Shown: in pieces, positions 52,507-61,888 of the stretch | Numbering within the stretch: position 1 is the first letter of the stretch | Layout of the letters: each line of letters begins with the position of its first letter | From: JBCBSZ01 sp039185015 | GTDB lineage: Bacteria; Actinomycetota; Acidimicrobiia; Acidimicrobiales; Poriferisodalaceae | NCBI GenBank assembly: GCA_039185015.1 | Contig: JBCDAU010000016.1 | Coordinates: 56,254 to 120,253, forward strand | Reading direction: 5' to 3' | Length of the DNA stretch: 64,000 nucleotides | Notes under the pieces: model-generated | What the model was told of the DNA's origin: nothing | The model's database searches: none | The model's input: the letters and a program-made list of their open reading frames with translations, nothing else | Program-made: the position numbers and the translations under genes

Positions 52507-53604
52507 TCAGGACGCGGGTCGACCGGCGGGGTTCGCGGGAAGGTGCTCGAACGCGCCGACCGGCCTGGTTCGCCGGTACTCCTCGACGACCGGACGAAGG
52601 TCGGGCGGGCTGGCGCCGTGGAGGATGACGCCGTCGCAGCCGAGGTCGAACTGACCCCGGACCGCGGCGACGCACTGCTCCGGGGTCCCGGTGGCCGCCG
52701 GCGCCAGCCACTCGTCGGGGATGAGCGTGGCGATGTGTTCGAGCTGCTCGGTCGTCGCGACCTGATCGATGGCACCGGACCAGCGGCCGGCGACGAGCTC
52801 GTCGGCGCGGAACCGTTCGAGCACGGCAGGGTCCCAGTCGTTCGTCCGCACCATCAGATCGCCGTAGGCCTGGAGGTAGGTGGCCATGCGGCCCACCGTC
52901 TTCTTCAACCGGACGGCCTCGTCGAGGTGGTCGCCGATGGTCGCGAAGCACGACCACACGCGGACCTCGTCGGGGTCACGGCCCGCCTCCTCTGCGGCGT
53001 CCCTGACGGTCTTCACGACACGAGCCGTGGTCTCGTCGGTGAAGAAGGTGTGCAGCACGACGGCGTCGAAGCACCGACCGGCGAGTGCGAGCGAGTTCGG
53101 ACCGAAGGCCGTCAGCGTCATCGGGATGTGGGCGGGCTCGAGGCCTCGCATGGCGAGCGCCGGGTACGAGCCAATCGGTCCGTCGTGACCGAGCACGGCC
53201 TCACCGTTCCAGACCCGACGCATGACGCCGACGAAGTCCTCCATCTGCGCGGTGGTGATCGGCGGGAGTCCGAACGCCTTGCTGGCGAGCTCGATCCCTC
53301 GCCCGAGCCCCAACGAGAACCGCCCGTCGGTGAGCTGGTGCATCGTCATGGCGTAGGCGGCCGTCACCATCGGATGGCGCGTGTTGTGGTTGGTCGCGGC
53401 GGTGGCGATGCCGATGCGTTCGGAGATGGCGCCGACCGCGCCGGACAGCGTCGCCGCCTCCTTGATGTTGAACCGCTCCGAGATGAAGCACGCACCGATG
53501 CCGAGGTCCTCGGCCTCGCGGACCTCGGCGATCAGCTCCTTCGGGGTGCGGGGTGCGCCCGGCAGCGTGTAGAAGCCGAGCTCGTTCATCGGCGCTTCGG
53601 TCAT
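52507..53604 (-). CDS. LLM-class (F420-dependent type) oxidoreductase
   Basis: A 365-residue luciferase-like TIM-barrel enzyme. Family features are LGFYTLPGAPRTPKELIAEV, the ISERFNIKEAA strand, ATAATNHNTRHP (substrate/F420 site) and DGRFSLGLGRG. The C-terminus has TGTPEQCVAAVRGQF. Such actinobacterial enzymes commonly use coenzyme F420, as judged by family only. A GGAGG lies 11 bp before the ATG; a second ATG 15 bases in is equally possible. An extension of the open frame upstream reads Arg-rich noise and is rejected. Confidence 0.87.
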   Translation of the reverse strand: MTEAPMNELGFYTLPGAPRTPKELIAEVREAEDLGIGACFISERFNIKEAATLSGAVGAISERIGIATAATNHNTRHPMVTAAYAMTMHQLTDGRFSLGLGRGIELASKAFGLPPITTAQMEDFVGVMRRVWNGEAVLGHDGPIGSYPALAMRGLEPAHIPMTLTAFGPNSLALAGRCFDAVVLHTFFTDETTARVVKTVRDAAEEAGRDPDEVRVWSCFATIGDHLDEAVRLKKTVGRMATYLQAYGDLMVRTNDWDPAVLERFRADELVAGRWSGAIDQVATTEQLEHIATLIPDEWLAPAATGTPEQCVAAVRGQFDLGCDGVILHGASPPDLRPVVEEYRRTRPVGAFEHLPANPAGRPAS

Positions 53605-53720
53605 GCCGAACCGACCTCCGTGCGAATGGGTAGGTGCAGCGCACCACCTTCGACGTCTCGGCGAGCGCAGCGGCCCGACCGTACTGGCCTTGTGGGCCGA
53701 CTGACGCCTTCGGCTCGCTC

Positions 53721-55706
53721 TCAGGTCACGACGAGGAATCCCACGGCGACCGCCGCGAGTGCCGTTGCGTACGCAGGAAGGAACCAACGCCGGAACCAGC
53801 GGTGCAGACCTCGGCTGCCGAGCATCCGACGGAGGGCGACCGGCCGCGCCGTATGTGCCTCGACTCCGACGAGCGCGTTGTTCGCTGCGGTCGCCAGCAG
53901 TGCCACGAGGAGGAACGAGTAGCTCGTGAGCACGGCTCCGTCGAGCAGCGTCGTGTACGGCACCGCCGGTACGACCTCGTTCGATACGAAGTCGAACGCC
54001 ACCAGCGCCAGGAACATCGTCACCAGGATCGTCGTGCGCTCGTGCTGGGCCTTCGGCGACATCAGGAAGACCGACCACGAGACCGTCACGATCAGGACCA
54101 TCGGCAGCAGGACGTTGATGGCGTAGCCGATGGGTCGTCTCGTGACGGTCGATGTCACGACGAGGTCGCCACCGACGACGGACTCCAGGGTGAGGGAGTC
54201 GGTGTTCCACCTCCAGTCGTTGGGTGACCGACCGGCCGCGAGGTCGTGCTCGATGCGGATCAGATCCGCGTCCCTCACCAGGATCTGGTTCCGCTCCGGT
54301 ACGACGCGGAGCTCGATCGAGTGCCGATCGAGCGGGAACATCCGGATGTTCCCGGTCCAGACGACCTCGACCCGGAAGCGCTCCTCGTAGCGCACCGTGC
54401 CCGACCCGTCGTCGGTCACGTCCCAGTCGAGCGTCTCGCGGGGCCCGACGGCATCGGCGATCCGTATGGTCGGGAGCCACGAGGCCGACTCGTCGACGAT
54501 CTCGACCACCGAGTCCAGACGCCGCGGATCGCACCAGACGGCAGCGAAGTCGGCGACGACGTCGAACCGATGCTCCGACGCTGACAAGCTCGCCACGTCG
54601 ACGAGCTGCAGGTCGGCACGGACCACGACGTTGGCGCCGAGGAGCTGAACGAGCGTCTCCTCGTTGAACAGGCGATGCGCGATGGCGTCGACGTCCACGT
54701 CGGCGAACCGCTCCTCGACGGCCTCCATCTCGCGTTCGGCCTCGTCCTCGTCGTTCGATCCACTCAGCAGGACCCGGAGCACCACGTCGATCGGGAGCCC
54801 GTCGAGCAGGTCGCTCGTGACGCCGCCGAGCAGATCGAGGATCTCGGCGTTGGATCGTCCCATCAGGTCGCTCACGTCCGCCGGCAACTGCCCGAGTCCC
54901 GTGACGAGCTCGTCGGCGGAGATCTCATCGACGAGCCGCAGTTCGACGGCCATCGGCGACGCTCCCAGGAGCTCGATTACCTGCCGGTTCTCCAGCCGGA
55001 GCGCGCCGACGATCTCGGCCGCAGGGAGGTACTCGATGATCACCCGGTCACCCGACTCGATCCCGAGTCGGGTGAGCACCGACGACGCCGTGGGCGCGTC
55101 GCTGCGCCGACCTCGATGAGCGGCCCAACCGAGCTCGGTCTGCGAGAGCGAGTCGACGATCTTCGCCATCTGCGCCTCGTCGATCTCATCGACCGCTACG
55201 TCACCGTCGGCGTCCATCGTCAACGTGGCGACGTCGACGTCGAGGATCTCAGCGATCCGATCGGGGGAGACCCCGGCGACGACGTCGACCGGCTCGACTC
55301 CGAGTGCGTCGAGCAACTCGTCCGGGCTGCGGAGCTGACCCATCCGCTCGGCTGCCGCGACGATCTCCGCTCCGTTGAGACCGGCCACGACCTCCTCCGG
55401 TTCGACCGCGGACACCAGCGCATCGGGTGCGACGGGAGCAGTCGCCACCTCCAGGAGGTCGAGCGGCAGTGCTCGGGCGAGGTCGTCCGGTCTGACCCCG
55501 AGTCGCTCGAAGAAGGCCCCATCCGCAGGGAAACCGAGCTCGTGGGGAATCGGCGGCAGGTCGGCCGACCGGTCGAGGCCGACCTTCGCAGCACAGGGGC
55601 CGCTCTCCTCGGCTGCGGCCGCATCGAACGAGCCGAGCGCTCCGACGATGACCAGGACGAACACACCGACGGGCCCGACGGCCGAGCGTCGACCTCCGGC
55701 TCTCAC
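53721..55706 (-). CDS. Pentameric ligand-gated ion channel with large N-terminal extension
   Basis: A 661-residue protein, twice the length of GLIC-like channels. Signal peptide 1-32. Residues 38-360 are a helical acidic region with repeated Leu/Asp/Glu segments (LLDALGVEPVDVVAGVS; NAEILDLLGG) that I recognise in no family. Residues 365-525 match the channel extracellular beta-sandwich: WLPTIRIADA, YEERFRVEVV and MFPLDRHSIELRV (the FPxD loop, without Cys). M1 (526-549) has the conserved LLPMVLI proline. M2 (about 556-577) gives Glu -1', Arg 0', Thr 2', Thr 6' and Leu 9' in the standard numbering. M3 (583-608) and M4 (640-661) follow. Glu at -1' predicts cation selectivity. The ATG overlaps the stop of the upstream membrane-protein gene, so the two are coupled. 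Confidence 0.85.
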   Translation of the reverse strand: MRAGGRRSAVGPVGVFVLVIVGALGSFDAAAAEESGPCAAKVGLDRSADLPPIPHELGFPADGAFFERLGVRPDDLARALPLDLLEVATAPVAPDALVSAVEPEEVVAGLNGAEIVAAAERMGQLRSPDELLDALGVEPVDVVAGVSPDRIAEILDVDVATLTMDADGDVAVDEIDEAQMAKIVDSLSQTELGWAAHRGRRSDAPTASSVLTRLGIESGDRVIIEYLPAAEIVGALRLENRQVIELLGASPMAVELRLVDEISADELVTGLGQLPADVSDLMGRSNAEILDLLGGVTSDLLDGLPIDVVLRVLLSGSNDEDEAEREMEAVEERFADVDVDAIAHRLFNEETLVQLLGANVVVRADLQLVDVASLSASEHRFDVVADFAAVWCDPRRLDSVVEIVDESASWLPTIRIADAVGPRETLDWDVTDDGSGTVRYEERFRVEVVWTGNIRMFPLDRHSIELRVVPERNQILVRDADLIRIEHDLAAGRSPNDWRWNTDSLTLESVVGGDLVVTSTVTRRPIGYAINVLLPMVLIVTVSWSVFLMSPKAQHERTTILVTMFLALVAFDFVSNEVVPAVPYTTLLDGAVLTSYSFLLVALLATAANNALVGVEAHTARPVALRRMLGSRGLHRWFRRWFLPAYATALAAVAVGFLVVT

Positions 55707-57925
55707 GGCGCGGTCTCTGCAGCGGTCGTGGGCTCCCGCTCACGGAGGTCGACCACGAGCTCGACTCGGTCCGACAGGTCGAACACGCGGCTGCACCGGC
55801 TCGTTGGCCGCTGTTCGGGACAGGGGGGTGCCGCGCTCTCCAGCACGAGATCGCGGGCGGTGAAGTAGGGCGCTCCTCGGCCCGCCTCCGGAGCTCGCTG
55901 GCCGAGGTTGTCCGCTGCGTGCCGCTTCCACGCACGGACCTTCTGCATGGTCGGCTCTGCATCGATGGAGGCGACCACTCCACGCAGCACGAACTCCGCG
56001 TCGTCGACGCCCTCCACCGAGAACGCGCGGACGAGGGTCTCGTGGCTCGAGCGGCGTCGGGCCTCGTCGAGCGGTCCGTCGGACGTCGCCTCCTCGTACC
56101 GATCGACCAGCTGGCTCGCGGTTCGGATGCCCAGCTTCTCGAGGTTGCCCCGAACCGGTCCGGCCTGGGTTGCCTCGGACTCGCCGAGCCGAGGGACGTG
56201 GAGGATGAGCACCGCCTGATCGACCCAGTCGACGACGAGGCCTGCGGCGAAGCGCGTCTGGACCATGAGGTCCACGACGTCGGTCTTCACGAGGGTCTCG
56301 ATGTTGTCGACGCCGCTGTTGAAGAGGCGTGTCCGCTCGTAGATGTCGATGCCACCGAGCTTCGTCAGCCCGAGGCGGCGGCCTTCGAGCTCACGTCCGA
56401 GGTTGATCCCCGCCTGGGGAACCTTGGCGAAGAAGAAGTCACCCAGACGCCGCAGGACGGTCTGCGGGATCACTCCGATGAGGAAGAAGAGGAAGAACCC
56501 CCAGTTGCGATCCGAGATGAACTCGTCGCTGTCGACGGCGAGCACCAGGTAGGCGATCAGCACCGACACCACGAGACGGATCGTGATGGTCGTGTAGGTC
56601 CTGGGTCGGAGGTCTCGCCGGATGAAGCCTCTGAGCACGAGCTGGATCGCGAAGAAGTACGAGCCGAGGAACGCGAACCCGACGATGGAGGGGGTCGGAG
56701 TGATCAGCTGGATCGCTGCCCCGACCCCATCGGACGACCGGCCGATGTCGGTGTCGACCAGGAGCAGGATCCAACCCAGCGTGAGGAAGACGGTCGCCAC
56801 GAGGATGGGCGTACGCCTGCCGCCGAGCATCCGCCCGTCGGGACGCGCCCCGGACAGGGCATCGTCCAGGCGTCGGCCGTACGCCGACTCGACATCCGAG
56901 ATCGTCCAGAGATCGGGGTGGAGTCGGAACAGGTCGCGGACCCACCGGTCCCGGATCCCTGCGAGGAGTTGACGATCGAAGACGAAGAACAGCAGCGCGG
57001 GGATCATGGCCAGCAGCGAGCCGTAGATCAGCTGGATCGTCCGCCCGAAGACCTCGTACCGCTCGTCCGGTCCGTCCGCGAGCAGTCGAAAGCCGTCCGG
57101 AGCGAAGCTCGTGAAGGCACCCAGGTCGGAGCCGTAGTAGAGGCCCGCGCCCATGCCGCCGACGCTGATGACGACCACACCGACGAAGGCCATGCTCTGG
57201 CTCAGCCGAAGGAGCGACTCCCGCTGGGTGGGCGCCTCCAGGAGCCCGTCCTGGTAGCCGTCGGGATCGCCGGGCCCGCGAGCCACGATCCGTCGGCTGC
57301 GCAACGTCGAGACGACGAGGCCGCCGAGTCCGACGAGGAGCAGGATGCCGACCACGGCCGAGGTCACGGCGAAGAACTCCCCGGTGCGGGCCCAGTCACC
57401 GACGAACGCGGCGACGACGACGCCGACCATCGCCACGATCAACGCGAGCGTGACGCCCCACACCCAGGAGCTCGGCCCGAGCGCCTGCGGCCGGTGAGGT
57501 CTCACACCGATGATGTGGTGCCGGATCAGGACGCGGATCGGATAGAGCTCGCGTGGGTGGACATTGGTCAGTCTCCGCTCGAGCGGCGCGAGGACCAGGT
57601 CGTCACGCTTCCCGTCCTGGTCGCGGTGTTCCTGCAGACAGACCCGCCAGCGCGACCGGTTCTCGACTTCCCAGTAGGTCGATTCCACGGCGATCGAGAG
57701 GCGATCGACGACGGCTCTCGTCAACGCTGCCGAGGGCTGTGGACAGCCGCCACCCTCCTGAGACAGGAACTTGTCGACGGTTCCGACCGGATCGCGCCGG
57801 AACTGACGCCTCCGCCACGGCCGCCCGGCGATTCGCTCGATCGCGTCCTCAGCACGGACGCGCTCGTCGGTGCTCAACCCCTCGGTGGTGCGCGACTCCG
57901 GTCCGCCACACAGATCTGCCGACAT
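55703..57925 (-). CDS. Multi-pass membrane protein of unknown family, partner of the ion channel
   Basis: A 740-residue protein with ATG 6 bp after a GAGGGG ribosome-binding site; a GTG nine codons earlier is less likely. The N-terminus (1-145) is cytoplasmic and charged, with a DUF-like helical block (SREDAIERIAG-type, QFRRDPVGTVDKF). About eight membrane segments lie near 155-176, 184-206, 246-265, 299-316, 373-391, 413-434, 446-464 and 475-490. The C-terminal 250 residues are soluble, with helix-hairpin-helix-like turns (GLTKLGGIDIYERTRLFNSG; NLEKLGIRTASQLVDRYEE). No transporter, kinase or channel motif was recognised. Overlap with the channel gene implies a shared function, perhaps a channel-regulating or coupled partner. 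Confidence 0.6.
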   Translation of the reverse strand: MSADLCGGPESRTTEGLSTDERVRAEDAIERIAGRPWRRRQFRRDPVGTVDKFLSQEGGGCPQPSAALTRAVVDRLSIAVESTYWEVENRSRWRVCLQEHRDQDGKRDDLVLAPLERRLTNVHPRELYPIRVLIRHHIIGVRPHRPQALGPSSWVWGVTLALIVAMVGVVVAAFVGDWARTGEFFAVTSAVVGILLLVGLGGLVVSTLRSRRIVARGPGDPDGYQDGLLEAPTQRESLLRLSQSMAFVGVVVISVGGMGAGLYYGSDLGAFTSFAPDGFRLLADGPDERYEVFGRTIQLIYGSLLAMIPALLFFVFDRQLLAGIRDRWVRDLFRLHPDLWTISDVESAYGRRLDDALSGARPDGRMLGGRRTPILVATVFLTLGWILLLVDTDIGRSSDGVGAAIQLITPTPSIVGFAFLGSYFFAIQLVLRGFIRRDLRPRTYTTITIRLVVSVLIAYLVLAVDSDEFISDRNWGFFLFFLIGVIPQTVLRRLGDFFFAKVPQAGINLGRELEGRRLGLTKLGGIDIYERTRLFNSGVDNIETLVKTDVVDLMVQTRFAAGLVVDWVDQAVLILHVPRLGESEATQAGPVRGNLEKLGIRTASQLVDRYEEATSDGPLDEARRRSSHETLVRAFSVEGVDDAEFVLRGVVASIDAEPTMQKVRAWKRHAADNLGQRAPEAGRGAPYFTARDLVLESAAPPCPEQRPTSRCSRVFDLSDRVELVVDLREREPTTAAETAP

Positions 57926-58144
57926 GTCCGACCCCTCGCATTGCGCCCGCACACTCCCGGACGACGAGGAGGTGCCTGTGCACCTCAGAGAAGTCGTGGC
58001 GACTGTCCGCCGACTGTCCGGTTGCTGCTGGTGCGCTCTCTCGGGGCGGGGTGACGAGGGCGCTCAACCCCGGATGCGGTTCGGGTCGACGAGCTCGAGG
58101 GGCGCCAGCGCCTGCTGCCCACCAACTTCGTGAGCAGCTCGAGG

Positions 58145-59878
58145 TCAGGCCGTGATCTGCCAGTGGCGGTCGGCGCGCTGGGCGTTCCACATCTCGGCGT
58201 AGCGGCCGTCGAGCCCGAGCAGGTCGTGGTGGTCGCCCTGCTCGGCGATCTGTCCGGCCTCGAGCACGATGATGTTGTCGGCGGCGACGATCGTCGAGAG
58301 CCGGTGGGCGATGACGATCACGGTCTTGTCCTGCACGAGCGTGTCGATCGCTCGCTGGACAGCGACCTCGCTCTCGGTGTCGAGCGCCGAGGTCGGCTCG
58401 TCGAGGATCACGATCGGGGCGTCCTTGAGAATCGCCCGGGCGATCGAGATGCGCTGCCGCTCACCACCCGACAGCGCGCCGCCGATCTCGCCGACGCCGG
58501 TGTCGTACCCGTTGGGCAGGGCCGAGATGAAGTCGTGGCAGTTGGCCGCGATGGCGGCCGCCACGATCTCGTCGTCGGTGGCGTCGGGCTTGGCCAGGCG
58601 GATGTTCTCGCCGATCGAGTCGTCGAAGAGGTAGACGTCCTGGAAGACCACGGAGAACTGCCGCATCAGCGCGGCCGGGTCGAGCGTCCGAACGTCGACG
58701 CCGCCGACCGTGACCGATCCCGACCGCGGATCGGCGAACCGTGTGAGGAGTCGGGTGAGGGTGGTCTTACCGCTGCCCGAGGTGCCGACGAGCGCGGTGA
58801 GGCTTCGCTCCGGGACCTCGAACGAGACGCCCCGCACGACCAGCTCGTCGGTGCCGTCGTACGCGAAGGTCACGTCGTCGAACACGACCCGTGCACCGTC
58901 GACCTCCCGGTCGGCTGTGCCCATCGGCAGCGGCGGCACGGCGAGCAGCTCACTGATCCGGTCGAGCGCCGCCTCCATGAAGTCGAACATGATCGACAGG
59001 TTGGCGAAGATCGCCAGCGGCTCGCTGAAGCGGACCGTGACCACGATGATGGCCAGCACCGCCGCCGTGCCGAGACCACCGTCGAGCGCGAAGCGCAGCG
59101 CGAGCGCCGTGATCGCGATGATGCCGAGCTGCACCACCGCAGACATGAGGATGCTGGGCAACGTCCCCAGCTTGAGTCCCTTCACCTGCGCCTCTCGCAG
59201 GTGCGCGAGGGAGGCTTGGAGACGCTGGGACTCGGGGCCCACCTGCCGCGTGGCTCGGAGCACCGCGAGCCCTTGGGTGTACTCGACGAGGTGCGACGCC
59301 GTGTCGGCGTGCGCCGCAGCCGAGATGCGGTTGTCGCGCGCTCCCCGCTGGCGCAACACCCGGTACATCGGGATCGCCAGCGGGAACAGCACCAGCATGG
59401 CGAGTGCGAGTCGCCAGTCGATGAAGAAGGTCGCCACGATGGTCACGACCGGGGTGACGATCGTGTTGATCACGACGGCGAACAGCCCGCCGGCGATCGA
59501 CACGACGTCGTTGACGTTGCCGGTGAGCACGCTGTTCAGGTCGCCGGTCTGGCGGCGCGACAGCTGTTCGAGCGGCATGCGCTTGAGCTGCTCTCCGAGG
59601 TTCTGACGGGTCTCGTCGGACACCTCGATGTAGACCCGCCAACTGGCCTTCGACTCACCGAAGCGAAACGCCGCGTCGAGCAGGATCAGGCCGACGATCG
59701 CACCGAAGTACCACCACACGTCGTCGGAGGAACTGGCGAGCGCCGAGAACAGCGGGAACAGCAGCGCGTAGGCGAGACCCTGCGCGACCGAGTACAGGAC
59801 GGAGAAGAGGAGCGCGAGCCGCATGATGTGGGCCTTGGAGCCGCACGCCTCGATCATGTTGCGGAACGTCGTGATCAT
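58145..59878 (-). CDS. ABC exporter subunit B (IrtB/YbtQ-like type IV)
   Basis: A 577-residue half transporter. Six membrane helices (about 15-300; FAVVINTIVTPVVTIVATFF) precede the ATPase with Walker A GTSGSGKTT, signature LSGGERQRI and Walker B IVILDEP. Start ATG overlaps the stop of the upstream exporter gene (59875-59878). The heterodimeric pair resembles IrtAB/YbtPQ and lantibiotic-type exporters. The substrate is unknown; siderophore or peptide is the commonest. An intergenic stretch of 219 bp before the ion-channel partner gene holds no recognised element. Confidence 0.88.
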   Translation of the reverse strand: MITTFRNMIEACGSKAHIMRLALLFSVLYSVAQGLAYALLFPLFSALASSSDDVWWYFGAIVGLILLDAAFRFGESKASWRVYIEVSDETRQNLGEQLKRMPLEQLSRRQTGDLNSVLTGNVNDVVSIAGGLFAVVINTIVTPVVTIVATFFIDWRLALAMLVLFPLAIPMYRVLRQRGARDNRISAAAHADTASHLVEYTQGLAVLRATRQVGPESQRLQASLAHLREAQVKGLKLGTLPSILMSAVVQLGIIAITALALRFALDGGLGTAAVLAIIVVTVRFSEPLAIFANLSIMFDFMEAALDRISELLAVPPLPMGTADREVDGARVVFDDVTFAYDGTDELVVRGVSFEVPERSLTALVGTSGSGKTTLTRLLTRFADPRSGSVTVGGVDVRTLDPAALMRQFSVVFQDVYLFDDSIGENIRLAKPDATDDEIVAAAIAANCHDFISALPNGYDTGVGEIGGALSGGERQRISIARAILKDAPIVILDEPTSALDTESEVAVQRAIDTLVQDKTVIVIAHRLSTIVAADNIIVLEAGQIAEQGDHHDLLGLDGRYAEMWNAQRADRHWQITA

Positions 59879-61716
59879 GTCGAAGACCTCACCGCCGACT
59901 CGGACTCGTTGGACCGCAGGCCCCACTCCTGGGCTTCGTTGAATCGAGCCCAGAGCTGGGAGTACCGACCGCCGCTCGCCACCAGTTGCTCGTGGGTACC
60001 CGACTCGGCGACCCGACCCTGGTCCAACACGACGATCTGGTGAGCATCCCGGATGGTCGACAGCCGGTGAGCGACCACGATCAGCGTCTTCCCCCGAGCG
60101 AGCTCGGCGAGGGCTCGGTGGATCTTCGCCTCGTTGTCGGGATCTGCGAAGGCGGTCGCCTCGTCGAGCACGATGACCGGAGCGTCCTGCAGGATCGCAC
60201 GGGCGATCGTGATGCGCTGGCGCTGCCCGCCGGACAGGCTCGAGCCGCGCTCGCTCACGTTCGTGTCGTAGCCGTCGGGCAGCTCCTCGATGATGAAGTC
60301 GTGCGCCTGCGCAGCGCGTGCGGCTGCCTCGATCTCCTCATCGGAGGCGTCGGGCTTGCCCAGGCGGATGTTGTTGCGGATGGTGTCGCCGAGGAGGAAC
60401 GGCGATTGGAAGACGAAGGCGACCGAGCTCATCAGCTGATCGGCCGTCATGTCGCGGACGTCGACACCGCCGACGAGGACCTGGCCGGCGCCCACGTCCC
60501 AGAACCTCGGGATCAGCTGGGCGACGGTGCTCTTGCCGGCTCCGGAGGGGCCGACCAACGCCGTGACCGTTCCCTCCGGCATGGCGATGTCGACGTCGGT
60601 CAGGGCATCGTCGTCGCGTCCCTCGTAGCGGAACGTGACGCCCTTGAGCTCGACCGAGGCGTCGGCCGGCGGCGTGCCGTCCTCAGGCTCGGGCATCAGC
60701 GGGACCGCCCGGAGCTTGCCGATCCGCTTCACCGACGCGCTCGCGTTGGTGATCAGCTGCTGGAGCCAGACGATCGGGACGATCGATTCGGTGACCGTCG
60801 GGGCCAGCAGCAGGAACATCATGAGGATCGGGAGCTCGACCGAATCGCTGCGCACCATCGGGATGCCGAAGGCGAGCAGCACGAGCACGGTCGGCAGCGC
60901 CGCGAAGAGGGTGCGGGCGATGAACGCCCCGGTCTGCGACTTCTCGGTCCACTCCCGCAGCGTCAGCGTGGCGTCGTTCAACGCCGAGCGATACCGCTCG
61001 AAGGAGCCGGTGCCGTCGTCGAAGGTCCGGACGACGTGCATGCCCTGCACGTACTCGTTGATGACACCGCTGATGCGCTCGTTCGCGTCGTCGACCCGCC
61101 GGCGAGCGACGTCGTAGTCGCGGAAGGCCAGCATCATGCCGAGCATCCCGACGGGGAACAGCACCAGTGAGAGCAGCGCCAAGCGCCAGTCGAGGATGAA
61201 CATCAGGACCACGCCGAGGACCGGAGCGGCGAAGGACTTGGCGAACAGCGGGGTGCTGTCGGCGACGAAGGCGTGCAGCGCTCTGACGTCGTCGAGCACG
61301 ACCTTCTTCAGGGGTCCGGACCCGGTGTTGACGACGTACCCGAGCGGCACCTTCGCCAGTCGGGTCGTGAGCTCGGTCCGCAGGATCTGCTCGAGCCGGA
61401 AGGCGCCGAGGTGCGAGATGCGGAACGACAGCACCCGCAGGACGAACGACGCGACGACGAGCGCCACGCTGATCGAGATGAGCGTCCAGAGCCGCCCGGA
61501 GTCGGGATCGGCGTCGGTGATCTCCCGTGCGATCGGGAGGAACAGCATGATCGACGTCAGCCAGGCGACGAGGCTGAGCGTCGACATCGCCATGCCGGTG
61601 TAGATCTCGCGGTTGACCGGCGAGATGATCGTCCAGAGCCCGGGCTCCGCGGCGGCAGGGTCCTCCGGCTCGGCCGCCGCAGGCTCCTGCAGCGTCGCTT
61701 CTGCCGTGTCCGTCAT
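59875..61716 (-). CDS. ABC exporter subunit A (heterodimeric partner)
   Basis: A 613-residue half transporter, first gene of the pair. An acidic Ala/Glu-rich N-terminus (1-30) is followed by membrane helices (about 35-310) and the ATPase: Walker A GPSGAGKST, signature LSGGQRQRI, Walker B VIVLDEATAFADP. The ABC signature is canonical here and in its partner, so both sites could hydrolyse ATP. A GGGGGG stretch precedes the ATG. A promoter candidate overlaps the one for the divergent binding-protein gene. Together with the Tat lipoprotein and DppB-type permease on the other strand it may form an uptake/efflux locus for a peptide or metal chelate; inferred from position. Confidence 0.87.
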   Translation of the reverse strand: MTDTAEATLQEPAAAEPEDPAAAEPGLWTIISPVNREIYTGMAMSTLSLVAWLTSIMLFLPIAREITDADPDSGRLWTLISISVALVVASFVLRVLSFRISHLGAFRLEQILRTELTTRLAKVPLGYVVNTGSGPLKKVVLDDVRALHAFVADSTPLFAKSFAAPVLGVVLMFILDWRLALLSLVLFPVGMLGMMLAFRDYDVARRRVDDANERISGVINEYVQGMHVVRTFDDGTGSFERYRSALNDATLTLREWTEKSQTGAFIARTLFAALPTVLVLLAFGIPMVRSDSVELPILMMFLLLAPTVTESIVPIVWLQQLITNASASVKRIGKLRAVPLMPEPEDGTPPADASVELKGVTFRYEGRDDDALTDVDIAMPEGTVTALVGPSGAGKSTVAQLIPRFWDVGAGQVLVGGVDVRDMTADQLMSSVAFVFQSPFLLGDTIRNNIRLGKPDASDEEIEAAARAAQAHDFIIEELPDGYDTNVSERGSSLSGGQRQRITIARAILQDAPVIVLDEATAFADPDNEAKIHRALAELARGKTLIVVAHRLSTIRDAHQIVVLDQGRVAESGTHEQLVASGGRYSQLWARFNEAQEWGLRSNESESAVRSST

Positions 61717-61754
61717 GTCGGTTCGCCCCCCAAGGTCGAGCCAGTCCAACGAGA

Positions 61755-61797
61755 GCTATCAGGGCCGCTTTACAGGCGTCAACACAGGGAGCAAGAT
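61755..61797. promoter_or_regulatory. Overlapping divergent promoters
   Basis: Plus strand: TTTACA (61769-61774), 17-bp spacer, CAAGAT (61792-61797), 91 bp before the lipoprotein start. Minus strand: TTGACG (61782-61777), 16-bp spacer, GATAGC (61760-61755) for the exporter pair. The two -35 boxes are interleaved, so the promoters would compete or be jointly controlled. No clear operator repeat seen. Confidence 0.5.
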
Positions 61798-61888
61798 CCT
61801 GACGAAAGCCCCCTCCTGCGAACCGCATGCAACTGAGGATGATTCCCAGATAGGTTCGCCCCTCCCTGACGACTCGACAAGGACCATC

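Noticed and set aside
61840..61870. IdeR/DtxR-type iron box before the Tat lipoprotein gene
   Set aside because: Only a TAGGTT-like half-site is present; the symmetrical second half is missing.
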